A stretch of DNA of 37,537 nucleotides from Chitinophaga pinensis (GTDB lineage Bacteria; Bacteroidota; Bacteroidia; Chitinophagales; UBA10324): contig CAMDDP010000028.1 in assembly GCA_945892775.1 (NCBI GenBank), positions 1 to 37,537 on the forward strand. The letters are read 5' to 3'. The notes below the pieces were generated by a model. The model was not told where the DNA came from, did not search any database, and saw only the letters and a list, made by a program, of their open reading frames with translations. Shown one piece after another: positions 18,080 to 26,173 of the stretch (position 1 is its first letter; every line of letters begins with the position of its first letter). The position numbers and the translations under genes are program-made.

Positions 18080-18155
18080 TTCAAATTAATGTATTTATTC
18101 AACAAGCAAATCTAATAAAACAATATAAATAGCCAAATAAATCCGAATTAGTAAT

Positions 18156-19211
18156 TCACATTTTTCTTACGTCAACAAAATCATTAAAAGAGAATGAAAT
18201 CGACAAATTATTTTGTCCGCCAGAAATATTATAAACCGAATAACTATACCCAAAGCTTATTTTTTTCACCTCTAACTGAAACCCAAAACAGAACCCCGCT
18301 AAACTTTTACGAATATCATAGGCGAGTTCTTTTCTGCGCTGCTGATTGTATCCAACATTTAGTCTGAAATATTTTCCAGCATCTATCTGTAATCCAAAAT
18401 TAGCATGCCGTGAAATCTTATCAATTGTATATTTTTTTTCTTTTAATTGAGTAGAGTCTATAATGAGTTGTTGTTGCACCTCAACTTTTGGATAACGAAT
18501 ATCAAATTGATTTAAATCATGCAAATTCAAAAACAAAGTGAAAGGGGTATGAATCAGCTTTTTACTTATACCTGCTTGAACATCAAATGGAAGTTTACTT
18601 GTTGAAGTTTCAGTAAAATCTTTTACAACAACGCCAACATTTTTAACAGCAACTCCCGCAGTTATCCCCCTAGCAGTATCTTTAAAAACCACACCTACAT
18701 CCATCCCCAAACCATCCGCGTTATATTGTTCAATGGTTGAATAAATATATTTTACTGAGACACCGTAATTAATTTTATTAGAGAGATTGTTAGAATATCC
18801 AGCACTTAATGAAAAGTCTTTTCCATAAAATGTTTCCCCTAAATCATACCCGTTTTCATTAGTGCTTTTAAAAAGTCCATAGTCCATAAACTGAATACCC
18901 ACTCCAAAATTTCCTGCTTTTTTAAAAGAATGAGAAAAACCAGCAACTGAGCTTTGGATTTTATCCGCTATAGGTGTGTAATTAAAAAAGATACTATTGT
19001 TATTAATGACAGACAATGTTGCAGGATTTTGGAAAAAGTAGGCGCACTCCTTATTCCAAGTGGCAAGATCTTGACCACCCAATGAAGCTACATGCGATGA
19101 TGTAGGAAAAGTCAATGATAAAAAGGTTTGCTGCCCTGCATTTTGAGCAACCAATTCAGCTGATGACAAAACAACAAGAAGTGCAACGATGAGCAGTGCT
19201 TTTTTATTCAT
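18156..19211 (-). CDS. porQ: Type IX secretion system protein PorQ
   Basis: PorQ is an outer-membrane barrel protein of the T9SS attachment complex, working with PorU, PorV and PorZ on cargo at the surface. From ATG 19211 the protein has 351 residues with a signal peptide (MNKKALLIVALL ... LVAQ). The family start of the mature part, GQQTFLSLTFPTSSHVASLGG, is clear although I quote only part of it: TFLSLTFPTSSHVASLGG. The block AYFFQNPATL and repeated barrel strands to the C-terminus also fit. I rejected a TTG 13 codons upstream, since it would bury the signal peptide. The gene is divergent from mdh and heads a run with the CotH cargo protein, 76 bases downstream. Confidence 0.88.
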   Translation of the reverse strand: MNKKALLIVALLVVLSSAELVAQNAGQQTFLSLTFPTSSHVASLGGQDLATWNKECAYFFQNPATLSVINNNSIFFNYTPIADKIQSSVAGFSHSFKKAGNFGVGIQFMDYGLFKSTNENGYDLGETFYGKDFSLSAGYSNNLSNKINYGVSVKYIYSTIEQYNADGLGMDVGVVFKDTARGITAGVAVKNVGVVVKDFTETSTSKLPFDVQAGISKKLIHTPFTLFLNLHDLNQFDIRYPKVEVQQQLIIDSTQLKEKKYTIDKISRHANFGLQIDAGKYFRLNVGYNQQRRKELAYDIRKSLAGFCFGFQLEVKKISFGYSYSVYNISGGQNNLSISFSFNDFVDVRKM

Positions 19212-19312
19212 GAGAGTGTAAAAATCGGAAATGAAACGATACTGTTTCAATATTATTTCCTGATTATTGAAAATATTGTGCGTAAAATAATTTTAGCATT
19301 GAATTGGAATTA

Positions 19313-19320
19313 TATTTTTG
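19313..19320 (+). promoter_or_regulatory. Possible -7 element upstream of mdh
   Basis: TATTTTTG matches the Bacteroidota TAnnTTTG consensus exactly and lies 22 bases before the mdh ATG in the 131-base gap shared with porQ. A properly spaced TTG is missing (the nearest ones are 11 and more than 30 bases upstream), so support is partial. Confidence 0.35.
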
Positions 19321-19342
19321 CGTGCATTAAAAACAAATAAAA

Positions 19343-20284
19343 ATGAAAATTACAGTAATAGGTGCAGGAAATGTTGGTGCAACATGTGCAAATGTTATCG
19401 CTCATGGCGACTATGCAAGTGAAGTAATTTTACTTGACATAAAAGAAGGAATAGCTGAGGGTAAGGCTCTTGACATATGGCAAACTGCAGCTATCAATAT
19501 GTATAACACACGCGTGATTGGTGTTACTAATGACTATGTACGCACTGCCAATTCTGATGTGGTGGTTATTACTTCAGGACTTCCGCGCAAACCTGGCATG
19601 AGTCGCGATGATTTAATTTCAACCAATGCTGGAATTGTAAAAGTTGTAACTGAAAACATTATGAAGTATTCGCCGAACACCATTATAATTGTTGTAAGCA
19701 ATCCGTTAGATGTGATGACTTATTGTGCTTTTCTCAATGCAAAGATTGATTCTAAAAAAGTTTTTGGAATGGCTGGAATTTTAGATACAGCTCGTTACAA
19801 AGCTTTTCTTGCGGAAGCATTAGATTGTTCGCCAAAAGATATTCAAGCAGTATTAATGGGGGGGCATGGTGATACAATGGTACCACTTCCTCGATATACA
19901 ACTGTGAGTGGAATTCCTGTTACTGAATTAATTGATAAAGAAAAACTGAACGCCATTATTGAACGCACTAAAAAAGGTGGTGGCGAATTAGTGAACCTAA
20001 TGGGAACAAGTGCATGGTACGCACCAGGTGCAGCTGCTGCACAAATGGTTGAGGCAATTGCCAAAAATGAAAATAGAATTTATCCATGTTGCGTTTGGTT
20101 ACAGGGAGAATATGGTTTGAAAGATGTGTACCTCGGAGTGCCGGTTAAGTTAGGTCGCAATGGTCTTGAAAAAATAATTGAACTAAAATTAAATTCAGAA
20201 GAAACAAAATTATTAAGCGACTCTGCAGCAGCCGTAAAGGAAGTAATGTCAGTACTCGATAAAATGCCAAATCCAACGATTTAA
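19343..20284 (+). CDS. mdh: Malate dehydrogenase (NAD-dependent, LDH-like type)
   Basis: The enzyme oxidises malate to oxaloacetate in the TCA cycle. The 313 residues show the Rossmann loop GAGNVGAT (7-14), and Asp32 after the second strand, which favours NAD over NADP. Substrate-binding Arg82 and Arg88 sit in PRKPGMSR, where Arg82 rather than Gln supports malate over lactate. Also present are Asn120 in VVSNPLD, Asp148 and Arg151 in DTARYKAF, and catalytic His175 in GGHGDTMVPL. The length and lack of N-terminal extension fit the tetrameric bacterial MDH. The retropepsin-like gene follows after 88 bases on the same strand. Confidence 0.96.
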   Translation: MKITVIGAGNVGATCANVIAHGDYASEVILLDIKEGIAEGKALDIWQTAAINMYNTRVIGVTNDYVRTANSDVVVITSGLPRKPGMSRDDLISTNAGIVKVVTENIMKYSPNTIIIVVSNPLDVMTYCAFLNAKIDSKKVFGMAGILDTARYKAFLAEALDCSPKDIQAVLMGGHGDTMVPLPRYTTVSGIPVTELIDKEKLNAIIERTKKGGGELVNLMGTSAWYAPGAAAAQMVEAIAKNENRIYPCCVWLQGEYGLKDVYLGVPVKLGRNGLEKIIELKLNSEETKLLSDSAAAVKEVMSVLDKMPNPTI

Positions 20285-20372
20285 TATTTAACAATCGATT
20301 TATTATCCTCTGCATCGTTACTTTATAGCTGTTGAATTTTTTAAAAAGAATCGATAAATATTTTTCTTATAA

Positions 20373-20801
20373 ATGGCACGATATAAAATTGATATTGAAA
20401 TTATGTCCATTCAGGATTATGGAATCCATTGTTTTATTCCGGTAAAAGTGAATGGCATTGATGCTCGTTTACTAATTGATACTGGTGCATCTAAAACGGT
20501 ATTCTCTAAAGAATTCACTCGTAAAAATCTAAATGATCTTCACACAAAAAAGTCAGAGCAATTAACAACTGGACTTGGTAGCAACACCATTGAAAGTGAA
20601 GAGGCCGTAATTCCACTTTTAAAAATTGGCAAGCTTCGTATTAAAAACTACTACGCTCATATTCTTGACCTCACTCATGTTAATGACACCTATAAGCAGA
20701 TTGACCTTCCTCCTATTGATGGAGTAATGGGTTGTGATTTACTTTTGGAACATAAAGCCATTCTTAATTTTAAAAAAAGAATTTTAGCCCTAAGTAAATA
20801 A
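20373..20801 (+). CDS. Retropepsin-like aspartyl protease, 142 aa
   Basis: A single aspartyl-protease domain is seen, with the catalytic LIDTGASKTVF (Asp36) and a later GVMGCDLL that corresponds to the flap-side hydrophobic-Gly motif. One domain of this size would have to dimerise, as retroviral and related bacterial proteases do. There is no signal peptide, so it is probably cytoplasmic. It lies between mdh and a cytochrome/propeller lipoprotein on the same strand (gaps 88 and 57 bases), but no functional tie is evident. Substrate unknown. Confidence 0.85.
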   Translation: MARYKIDIEIMSIQDYGIHCFIPVKVNGIDARLLIDTGASKTVFSKEFTRKNLNDLHTKKSEQLTTGLGSNTIESEEAVIPLLKIGKLRIKNYYAHILDLTHVNDTYKQIDLPPIDGVMGCDLLLEHKAILNFKKRILALSK

Positions 20802-20858
20802 GTAGTTATTTCGCTAAATAACTGGAACAATATAAATTGCAATTTTAAAATTCACTTT

Positions 20859-22319
20859 TTGAACCAATTTCCACTTCTTATTCTTTTAGTCATTACCATT
20901 GTAATTTCTTCCTGTAAAAAGGATATTTCAACAACTGAATTACAGGGATATCCTGATGCCATTGGAGAAATTATAATAAAGAAGTGCGCGACTTCAGGAT
21001 GCCATGTTGAATCAAGTAAAGCTGCTGCAGGTGGGCTAGCACTAGAAACCTGGGAAAAATTATTTGAAGGTGGAAGTGCCGGATCAGTTGTTATTCCGTA
21101 TAGTTCAGAACAAAGCTGGTTAAGTTATTTTATAAATACATTTTCTGATTTAGGTATTAGCTTATCCCCTACTATGCCCGTTAACTCTGATAAATTATCA
21201 TATAAAGAAGTTGAATTATTACAACAATGGATTAATAATGGTGCACCATCAGCAAGCGGGCAAATTGCTTTTACTGATGATCCAAACAGAAACAAATTTT
21301 ATGTAACAAATCAAGGTTGCGATGTGGTAACTGTATTTGATACGAAAACAAAACTAGCCATGCGCTACATCAAAGTTGGAAACTCTGAAAATATTGAAAC
21401 CCCTCACAACATAAAAGTTTCTCCCGACGGAAAATACTGGTATGTAATTTTTGCAAATGGAAATGTGATTCAAAAGTTCAATACTACCAACGATTCCTAT
21501 GTAGGTGAAATTGATATAACTCAAGGAAGCTGGAACACTTTCACCATTTCTAATGATGGAAAGTTTGCCTTTATAGTTGACTTTAGTAATAATGGAAGAA
21601 TTGCATATGTTGATTTAGAAAATCTCGACCTTCTGAAGATTATGACCGCCAATAGTATTTTATTCAACCTACATGGCATAACAGCCTCAGCTGATTTTAA
21701 AAAACTTTACATCACCAACCAATATGGCAACTACATTTATAAAATTGATGTTTCTAATATTTTATTACCTGAAATATCCACCATTGTTATTGTACCAGGA
21801 CAGACACAATCTGATGTGCATGATTTGTACGACCCTCATGAAGTTGCATTGAGTCCTGATGGAACAAAATACTTTGTGAGTTGTCAGGCATCCAATGAAA
21901 TTCGCGTATTTAAACAAAGCAATGATTCATTAATTGCAGCAATTCCAGTTGGCCTTTATCCTTTGGAACTTGCATTTTCAAAAAACAACTCCTATTTATT
22001 TGTTTCATGTGAAAATGATATTAGTCAAATAAATTTTAAAGGTTCAGTGTATGTAATCGATTACAACACATTTCAAGTAGTTAAAGTATTAAACGAAAGA
22101 CTATTTCAACCACATGGAATTGCAGTTGATGAAAAAAATAATTTGCTGATTATTGCAAATAGAAATTCAACCCCCGACGGCCCAGCACCACACCACACTT
22201 CTTCTTGTGGTGGAAGAAATGGTTTTATTCGCCTGGTGGATTTAAGCACATTTGAATTTATTAATAATTTTACTATCGAGGTCAGTGTTGATCCCTACCA
22301 AGTGGCTGTTAAAAATTAA
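20859..22319 (+). CDS. Lipoprotein with cytochrome-like domain (CX4CH) fused to a YncE-like beta-propeller, 486 aa
   Basis: The only usable start is TTG at 20859: no ATG or GTG lies between the preceding in-frame stop (20799) and this point. The N-terminus is a hydrophobic segment with lipobox VISSC (Cys19). A cytochrome-c-like domain follows (about 35-130), with Cys43, Cys48 and His49 in CATSGCH (two cysteines four residues apart), a PTMP turn with Met106 as possible second ligand, and a final WINNGAP, as in planctomycete-type cytochrome domains. The rest is a beta-propeller of the YVTN/YncE type, with repeated ISNDGKFAF and LSPDGTKYFVS blades. It should be membrane-anchored and periplasmic or outside. 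Whether haem is really bound needs proof. Confidence 0.8.
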   Translation: MNQFPLLILLVITIVISSCKKDISTTELQGYPDAIGEIIIKKCATSGCHVESSKAAAGGLALETWEKLFEGGSAGSVVIPYSSEQSWLSYFINTFSDLGISLSPTMPVNSDKLSYKEVELLQQWINNGAPSASGQIAFTDDPNRNKFYVTNQGCDVVTVFDTKTKLAMRYIKVGNSENIETPHNIKVSPDGKYWYVIFANGNVIQKFNTTNDSYVGEIDITQGSWNTFTISNDGKFAFIVDFSNNGRIAYVDLENLDLLKIMTANSILFNLHGITASADFKKLYITNQYGNYIYKIDVSNILLPEISTIVIVPGQTQSDVHDLYDPHEVALSPDGTKYFVSCQASNEIRVFKQSNDSLIAAIPVGLYPLELAFSKNNSYLFVSCENDISQINFKGSVYVIDYNTFQVVKVLNERLFQPHGIAVDEKNNLLIIANRNSTPDGPAPHHTSSCGGRNGFIRLVDLSTFEFINNFTIEVSVDPYQVAVKN

Positions 22320-22346
22320 TCAGACTATACAAAGCCATTAAAAATA

Positions 22347-23009
22347 TTATTTCTCCATCTGCTCTTTCTTACCTAGAAATTTAGGTTGTGTGTAGAACAT
22401 CTTAACATCAAAAAAAGCTATAACTCGGGCAAAGTATTCCCGAATAAAAGTTTTCGGGCTATCGCTAAACGAAATAAATTTAGCATTAAAACCAATTGTA
22501 TTCAAGTTGAAATATTGAGCTAAAAAAATGGCCCGAGTGTTATGAAATTTCTGGCTAACGACAATAACACTATCCTGACCAAAAATTTTTTTTGCACGCA
22601 CAACAGCATCTAAAGTTCTAAATCCTGCATAGTCGAGAAACAAAACACTGTCTGGAATTCCAAGTGCCACCAAATCTTTTTTCATCATTCGTGGTTCGTT
22701 GTAACTCATGTTTGCGTTATCACCACTTAAAATAAATTGTTTCACTTTACCTGAATAAAACAACTGTGCAGCTGCATCAATTCTGTTTTTATAAAAAAAA
22801 TTAATATTTCCTTTTGAAACGTACTTATTAGTACCGAGCAATAAAGCTGTTTTGCGATAAGGGATTTCGCCCACATTATCATACAGTAAACCTGATGCTG
22901 ATTTTATAACAAATAAATTTATAGATAAGCCAATGCAAAAGACAAAAATAAGAACCCCACAAAACCAGACTAAATATTTTTTCCAAAACTTTTCAAAGTG
23001 CGTCAACAT
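22347..23009 (-). CDS. SanA/YdcF-like protein (DUF218), 220 aa
   Basis: An N-terminal membrane segment (about residues 13-34) is followed by a periplasmic DUF218 domain: ALLLGTNKYVSKG, FFYKNRIDAAAQLFYSGKVK, then FILSGDNANMSYNEPRMM, and VVSQKFHNTRAIFLAQYF. E. coli SanA has the same layout and is tied to envelope barrier function against vancomycin at high temperature. The biochemical activity is unknown. It is divergent from the NUDIX gene with a gap of 43 bases, which must hold both promoters. Confidence 0.85.
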   Translation of the reverse strand: MLTHFEKFWKKYLVWFCGVLIFVFCIGLSINLFVIKSASGLLYDNVGEIPYRKTALLLGTNKYVSKGNINFFYKNRIDAAAQLFYSGKVKQFILSGDNANMSYNEPRMMKKDLVALGIPDSVLFLDYAGFRTLDAVVRAKKIFGQDSVIVVSQKFHNTRAIFLAQYFNLNTIGFNAKFISFSDSPKTFIREYFARVIAFFDVKMFYTQPKFLGKKEQMEK

Positions 23010-23052
23010 ATCGGTGCATATTTACAACGTATTTTTAAAAAATCATTAAATA

Positions 23053-23613
23053 ATGGTCGACTTTGAAAAAAACCCATGGACAATTCTTAATGAAGAAAAA
23101 ATTTATAATAATCCCTGGATAGAATTAACAGAATTTAATGTCTTAAATCCTTCAGGTGGTAAAGGAATTTATAGCGTTTTACATTTTCATAATTATGCAA
23201 TTGGCATCATTCCTTTGGATGAAGAAAATAATACTTGGCTCGTTGGACAATATCGTCTTCCATTGAATCAATACAGCTGGGAAATTCCAGAGGGAGGTGG
23301 GAATAAAAACATTTCTCCACTTGAATCTGCTAAAAGAGAGTTGCTAGAAGAAGTTGGAATAGTAGCAAAAGAATGGACTCAAATTATTGAAACACATTTA
23401 AGTAACAGCGCAACAGATGAGTACGGAATTATTTATGTTGCTAAAAGTTTGAGTTTTCATGATTCAATCCCTGAGGATACTGAAGATTTACAAGTAAAAA
23501 AACTATCGTTCAATGAAGTTTACGAAATGGTAATGAACGGAACTATTACTGATGGCCTCACTATGTTAGCGGTAATGAAAGCAAAATTAATGATGCTTGA
23601 TGGAAAACTTTAA
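23053..23613 (+). CDS. NUDIX hydrolase (ADP-ribose pyrophosphatase-like), 186 aa
   Basis: The NUDIX box is at residues 81-103 (G81 to I103), with the catalytic RELLEEVGI (95-103) intact. At position 87, where the general pattern has Glu, there is Ile; that Glu is not one of the main metal ligands. The preceding WEIPEGG (76-82) and the N-terminal layout fit ADP-ribose or nucleoside-diphosphate-sugar pyrophosphatases, which cut a pyrophosphate bond. It is cytoplasmic. The substrate is not certain. The stop codon overlaps that of the convergent asparaginase-like gene in a shared TTAA. Confidence 0.88.
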   Translation: MVDFEKNPWTILNEEKIYNNPWIELTEFNVLNPSGGKGIYSVLHFHNYAIGIIPLDEENNTWLVGQYRLPLNQYSWEIPEGGGNKNISPLESAKRELLEEVGIVAKEWTQIIETHLSNSATDEYGIIYVAKSLSFHDSIPEDTEDLQVKKLSFNEVYEMVMNGTITDGLTMLAVMKAKLMMLDGKL

Positions 23614-24107
23614 ATAGAAGATTTGATTTCTTCAAATGTTCCAGTGCCTTTATTTTTTCTAACATTATTCCAATTAAAATACTTTCCATTCATTGCCACA
23701 TAAACACCCATTGGCAAGGTTTGAACCAAAGTAAGAGCACATCCCAAATTAAAAAGGCCGTCAGAACTGCCGAACTTATAAGGAATCATTGCCCCTGTTA
23801 GAACAATTGTTTTAGAAAAATTTGCTTCGCCTAACACCTTCGCAGTTACTTCCATCGTATCGGTACCGTGTGTAATAACAATTTTTTTCTCATCACATTG
23901 CTTGCAACTATTCAAAATCAATTCGCGATCAGCTTCATTCATTTCCAAACTGTCAATCATCATAAGCGTATGAACATTTACATCCAATTTACTTCTTCCT
24001 AATTCAAGTAATTCAGAGAGATGAGTATCTTTAAAAAAAAGCTTCCCGTTTATTTCATCATATTCCTTATCAAAGGTTCCACCTGTAACTAAAATTTTAA
24101 TTGCCAT
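23610..24107 (-). CDS. Short asparaginase-like protein (N-terminal domain only), 165 aa
   Basis: From ATG 24107 (a TTG one codon upstream is ignored) the protein begins MAIKILVTGGTFDKEYDE, with the nucleophile-type Thr11 in GGTFD. It continues with ITHGTDTME, where Thr82-Asp83 match the second catalytic pair, and Lys111 in GAMIPYKFGSSD. These are the catalytic parts of the asparaginase N-terminal domain. The C-terminal domain of normal L-asparaginases (about 330 residues) is absent, and the frame ends cleanly, so this is not a recent truncation. Short proteins of this kind occur in other bacteria. Activity on asparagine is unproven. Confidence 0.85.
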   Translation of the reverse strand: MAIKILVTGGTFDKEYDEINGKLFFKDTHLSELLELGRSKLDVNVHTLMMIDSLEMNEADRELILNSCKQCDEKKIVITHGTDTMEVTAKVLGEANFSKTIVLTGAMIPYKFGSSDGLFNLGCALTLVQTLPMGVYVAMNGKYFNWNNVRKNKGTGTFEEIKSSI

Positions 24108-24251
24108 CAAACTATTTTTTGCTAATGTAAGGGCTTATGCATGCTATGAAAAACATATGCAATAATAATTTGTTAAGATTCTAAAATTAAGAATAGTTAA
24201 TAATGAACTGAGTTAAGTTTTTGATTATTTTTACACTAAATAAACCGACCA

Positions 24252-26156
24252 ATGAAAAGACTTTTTACTTTTTCTATTATGCTTCTAACTGCATCAGCAA
24301 CATTTGCACAAAATCCCGCACCATGTTCTGATTTATTTTTCTCAGAGTATATTGAAGGAACTTCTTTTAATAAAGTTATAGAAATATATAATCCTACTTC
24401 AGTCGCAGTCAACTTAAGTGATTACAAATTGCTTTTGTTTGCAAATGGAAGTCCGACACCAACATCAACCTTTACCATGTTTGGAAACTTAATGGCTGGG
24501 GGTGTTTACATAGTAACAAATCCAAACGACACATCAGTTTATATAAATTCTATTGCGGATACAACGGCTGGGACAGTAAATTTTACAGGTAATGATGCCT
24601 TTGCATTACTAAAAATTTCAACTACTGATACTATAGATAGAATCGGACAAATTGGGATTGATCCTGGTGCCGCTGTGGGTTGGCCCGTTGGTTCAGGCAA
24701 TACAAGCGACCACACATTAGTAAGAAAGATGGCCATAAATAATGGACAATCTGATTGGCTAATTGGTTCAACAGAATGGGATGTTTATCCTTTAAATAAT
24801 TTCACTCAGCTTGGAGCCCATACCATGACTCCTTGCGCAGCAACTCCGCCGGATGTTTATTTAATTAATGCTACTCAAAATGTAAATGAAGGTGATGGTT
24901 CAATAACTTTGGAGTTAGGAATTATAAATCCGGATGCAAATGCTACTTCAGTAACATTAACCTTGTCTGATATTAGCGCAACAATTACTCAGGATTATGA
25001 TTTGACAGGAAATCCAGTAACAGTAACTTTTCCAGCGGGCTCTTCTGCAAATCAAACAGTAAGTGTTTCAATAATTGATGATACAAATATTGAAACAGCA
25101 GAAACATTTAATGTTGCAATTTCAAATCCTACCAATAATGCAACTATTTCGACTGTTCAGGAAGTTGTTACCATTCAAGATAATGATACTCCCGGTCCTG
25201 AGGTTTATTTAGTAAATGCAACACAATCAGTAAGTGAAACCGATGGTTCCATTAATATTCAGGTTGGAATTAATAATCCAAATGCGAACGCAACATCAGT
25301 CATACTAACTTTAAGTGATATATCAGCTTCAATTGGATCAGATTATGATTTAACAGGAAATCCTGTGACGGTAATATTTCCAGCGGGCTCTTCTGCAAAT
25401 CAAATTGTTAGTGTTACGATTATTAATGACGCTAATTTAGAATTGGACGAAACATTTAATGTTTCATTAAGCAACACAACAAACAATGCAACAATTACAG
25501 TTTCACAAGAAATTGTAACAATTACCAATGTAGATATTAATTCGTATATTGGATTTTGGCTTTCAGTGGATTCTGTATCTGAAACAATGCCTGTCTATTC
25601 TGCAACTTTAGAAATGTTTTCCGGAACAACAACAATTGCTCCAACTAGTGTTGATGTGTCTTTAGTTATAGCTCAATCAACCGCAACAGAAGGAGTTGAC
25701 TTTACTTTTAATGATACAACAATTACCTGGCCGGCAGGACCGCCGAACTCTCAATATGCAATCTTTCATTTGATTGATGATGGCATAATTGAACCAACCG
25801 AACATTTTGTTCTCACACTTTCAAACTTCACTAACAATTCTGCGCTGAACACCAATCTTTCAGGAAGCATGCAGATAAACATTACTGACAACGATCCTAA
25901 TTCCATTAATGAAATTTTAAATAATAAAAAAGTTATGCTCATTCCAAACCCAACGAATGAAAAAACATTACTTCTTACCAATGGAAAATTTGAATACTTT
26001 GAAATCCGAGATTCTGCTGGCAAACTTTTACAGGCAACAAATATTCACAATCAAAAAACAGCAACAATAATAATAACCGATCTTTCTCCTGGAGCTTATT
26101 TTGTTATCGTTCACAATGGTAAAAATTCAGAAACTTTAAAGTTGATAAAACAATAA
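24252..26156 (+). CDS. T9SS-secreted LTD + Calx-beta repeat protein, 634 aa
   Basis: Signal peptide (1-19, ending in TFAQ), then a lamin-tail domain (about 25-150, with FFSEYIEGTSFNKVIEIYNP). Two closely similar Calx-beta domains follow (about 205-310 and 320-425, each with SDIS, DYDLTGNPVTV and FPAGSSANQ), and a third more diverged one (about 435-550, TEGVDFTFNDTTITWPAG). Last is a type A T9SS sorting domain from about 557 (MLIPNPTNEKTLL ... SETLKLIKQ). Calx-beta domains bind calcium in other proteins and are common in surface adhesins. The protein is expected at the cell surface. The next gene starts only 17 bases after the stop, which suggests one transcript. Confidence 0.88.
   Translation: MKRLFTFSIMLLTASATFAQNPAPCSDLFFSEYIEGTSFNKVIEIYNPTSVAVNLSDYKLLLFANGSPTPTSTFTMFGNLMAGGVYIVTNPNDTSVYINSIADTTAGTVNFTGNDAFALLKISTTDTIDRIGQIGIDPGAAVGWPVGSGNTSDHTLVRKMAINNGQSDWLIGSTEWDVYPLNNFTQLGAHTMTPCAATPPDVYLINATQNVNEGDGSITLELGIINPDANATSVTLTLSDISATITQDYDLTGNPVTVTFPAGSSANQTVSVSIIDDTNIETAETFNVAISNPTNNATISTVQEVVTIQDNDTPGPEVYLVNATQSVSETDGSINIQVGINNPNANATSVILTLSDISASIGSDYDLTGNPVTVIFPAGSSANQIVSVTIINDANLELDETFNVSLSNTTNNATITVSQEIVTITNVDINSYIGFWLSVDSVSETMPVYSATLEMFSGTTTIAPTSVDVSLVIAQSTATEGVDFTFNDTTITWPAGPPNSQYAIFHLIDDGIIEPTEHFVLTLSNFTNNSALNTNLSGSMQINITDNDPNSINEILNNKKVMLIPNPTNEKTLLLTNGKFEYFEIRDSAGKLLQATNIHNQKTATIIITDLSPGAYFVIVHNGKNSETLKLIKQ
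25029..25404 (+). repeat. Intragenic Calx-beta repeat with a 28-base identical core
   Basis: The stretches 25029-25056 and 25377-25404 are identical over 28 bases, 348 bases (116 codons) apart, at the same point of the first and second Calx-beta domains. The third domain lacks this core. The identity at third codon positions suggests a recent duplication or gene conversion of the unit. Confidence 0.85.
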
Positions 26157-26173
26157 TTATTTTTTATAAAGAG

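Noticed and set aside
19212-19250. Longer PorQ from an upstream TTG
   Set aside because: It would place 13 polar residues before the signal peptide.
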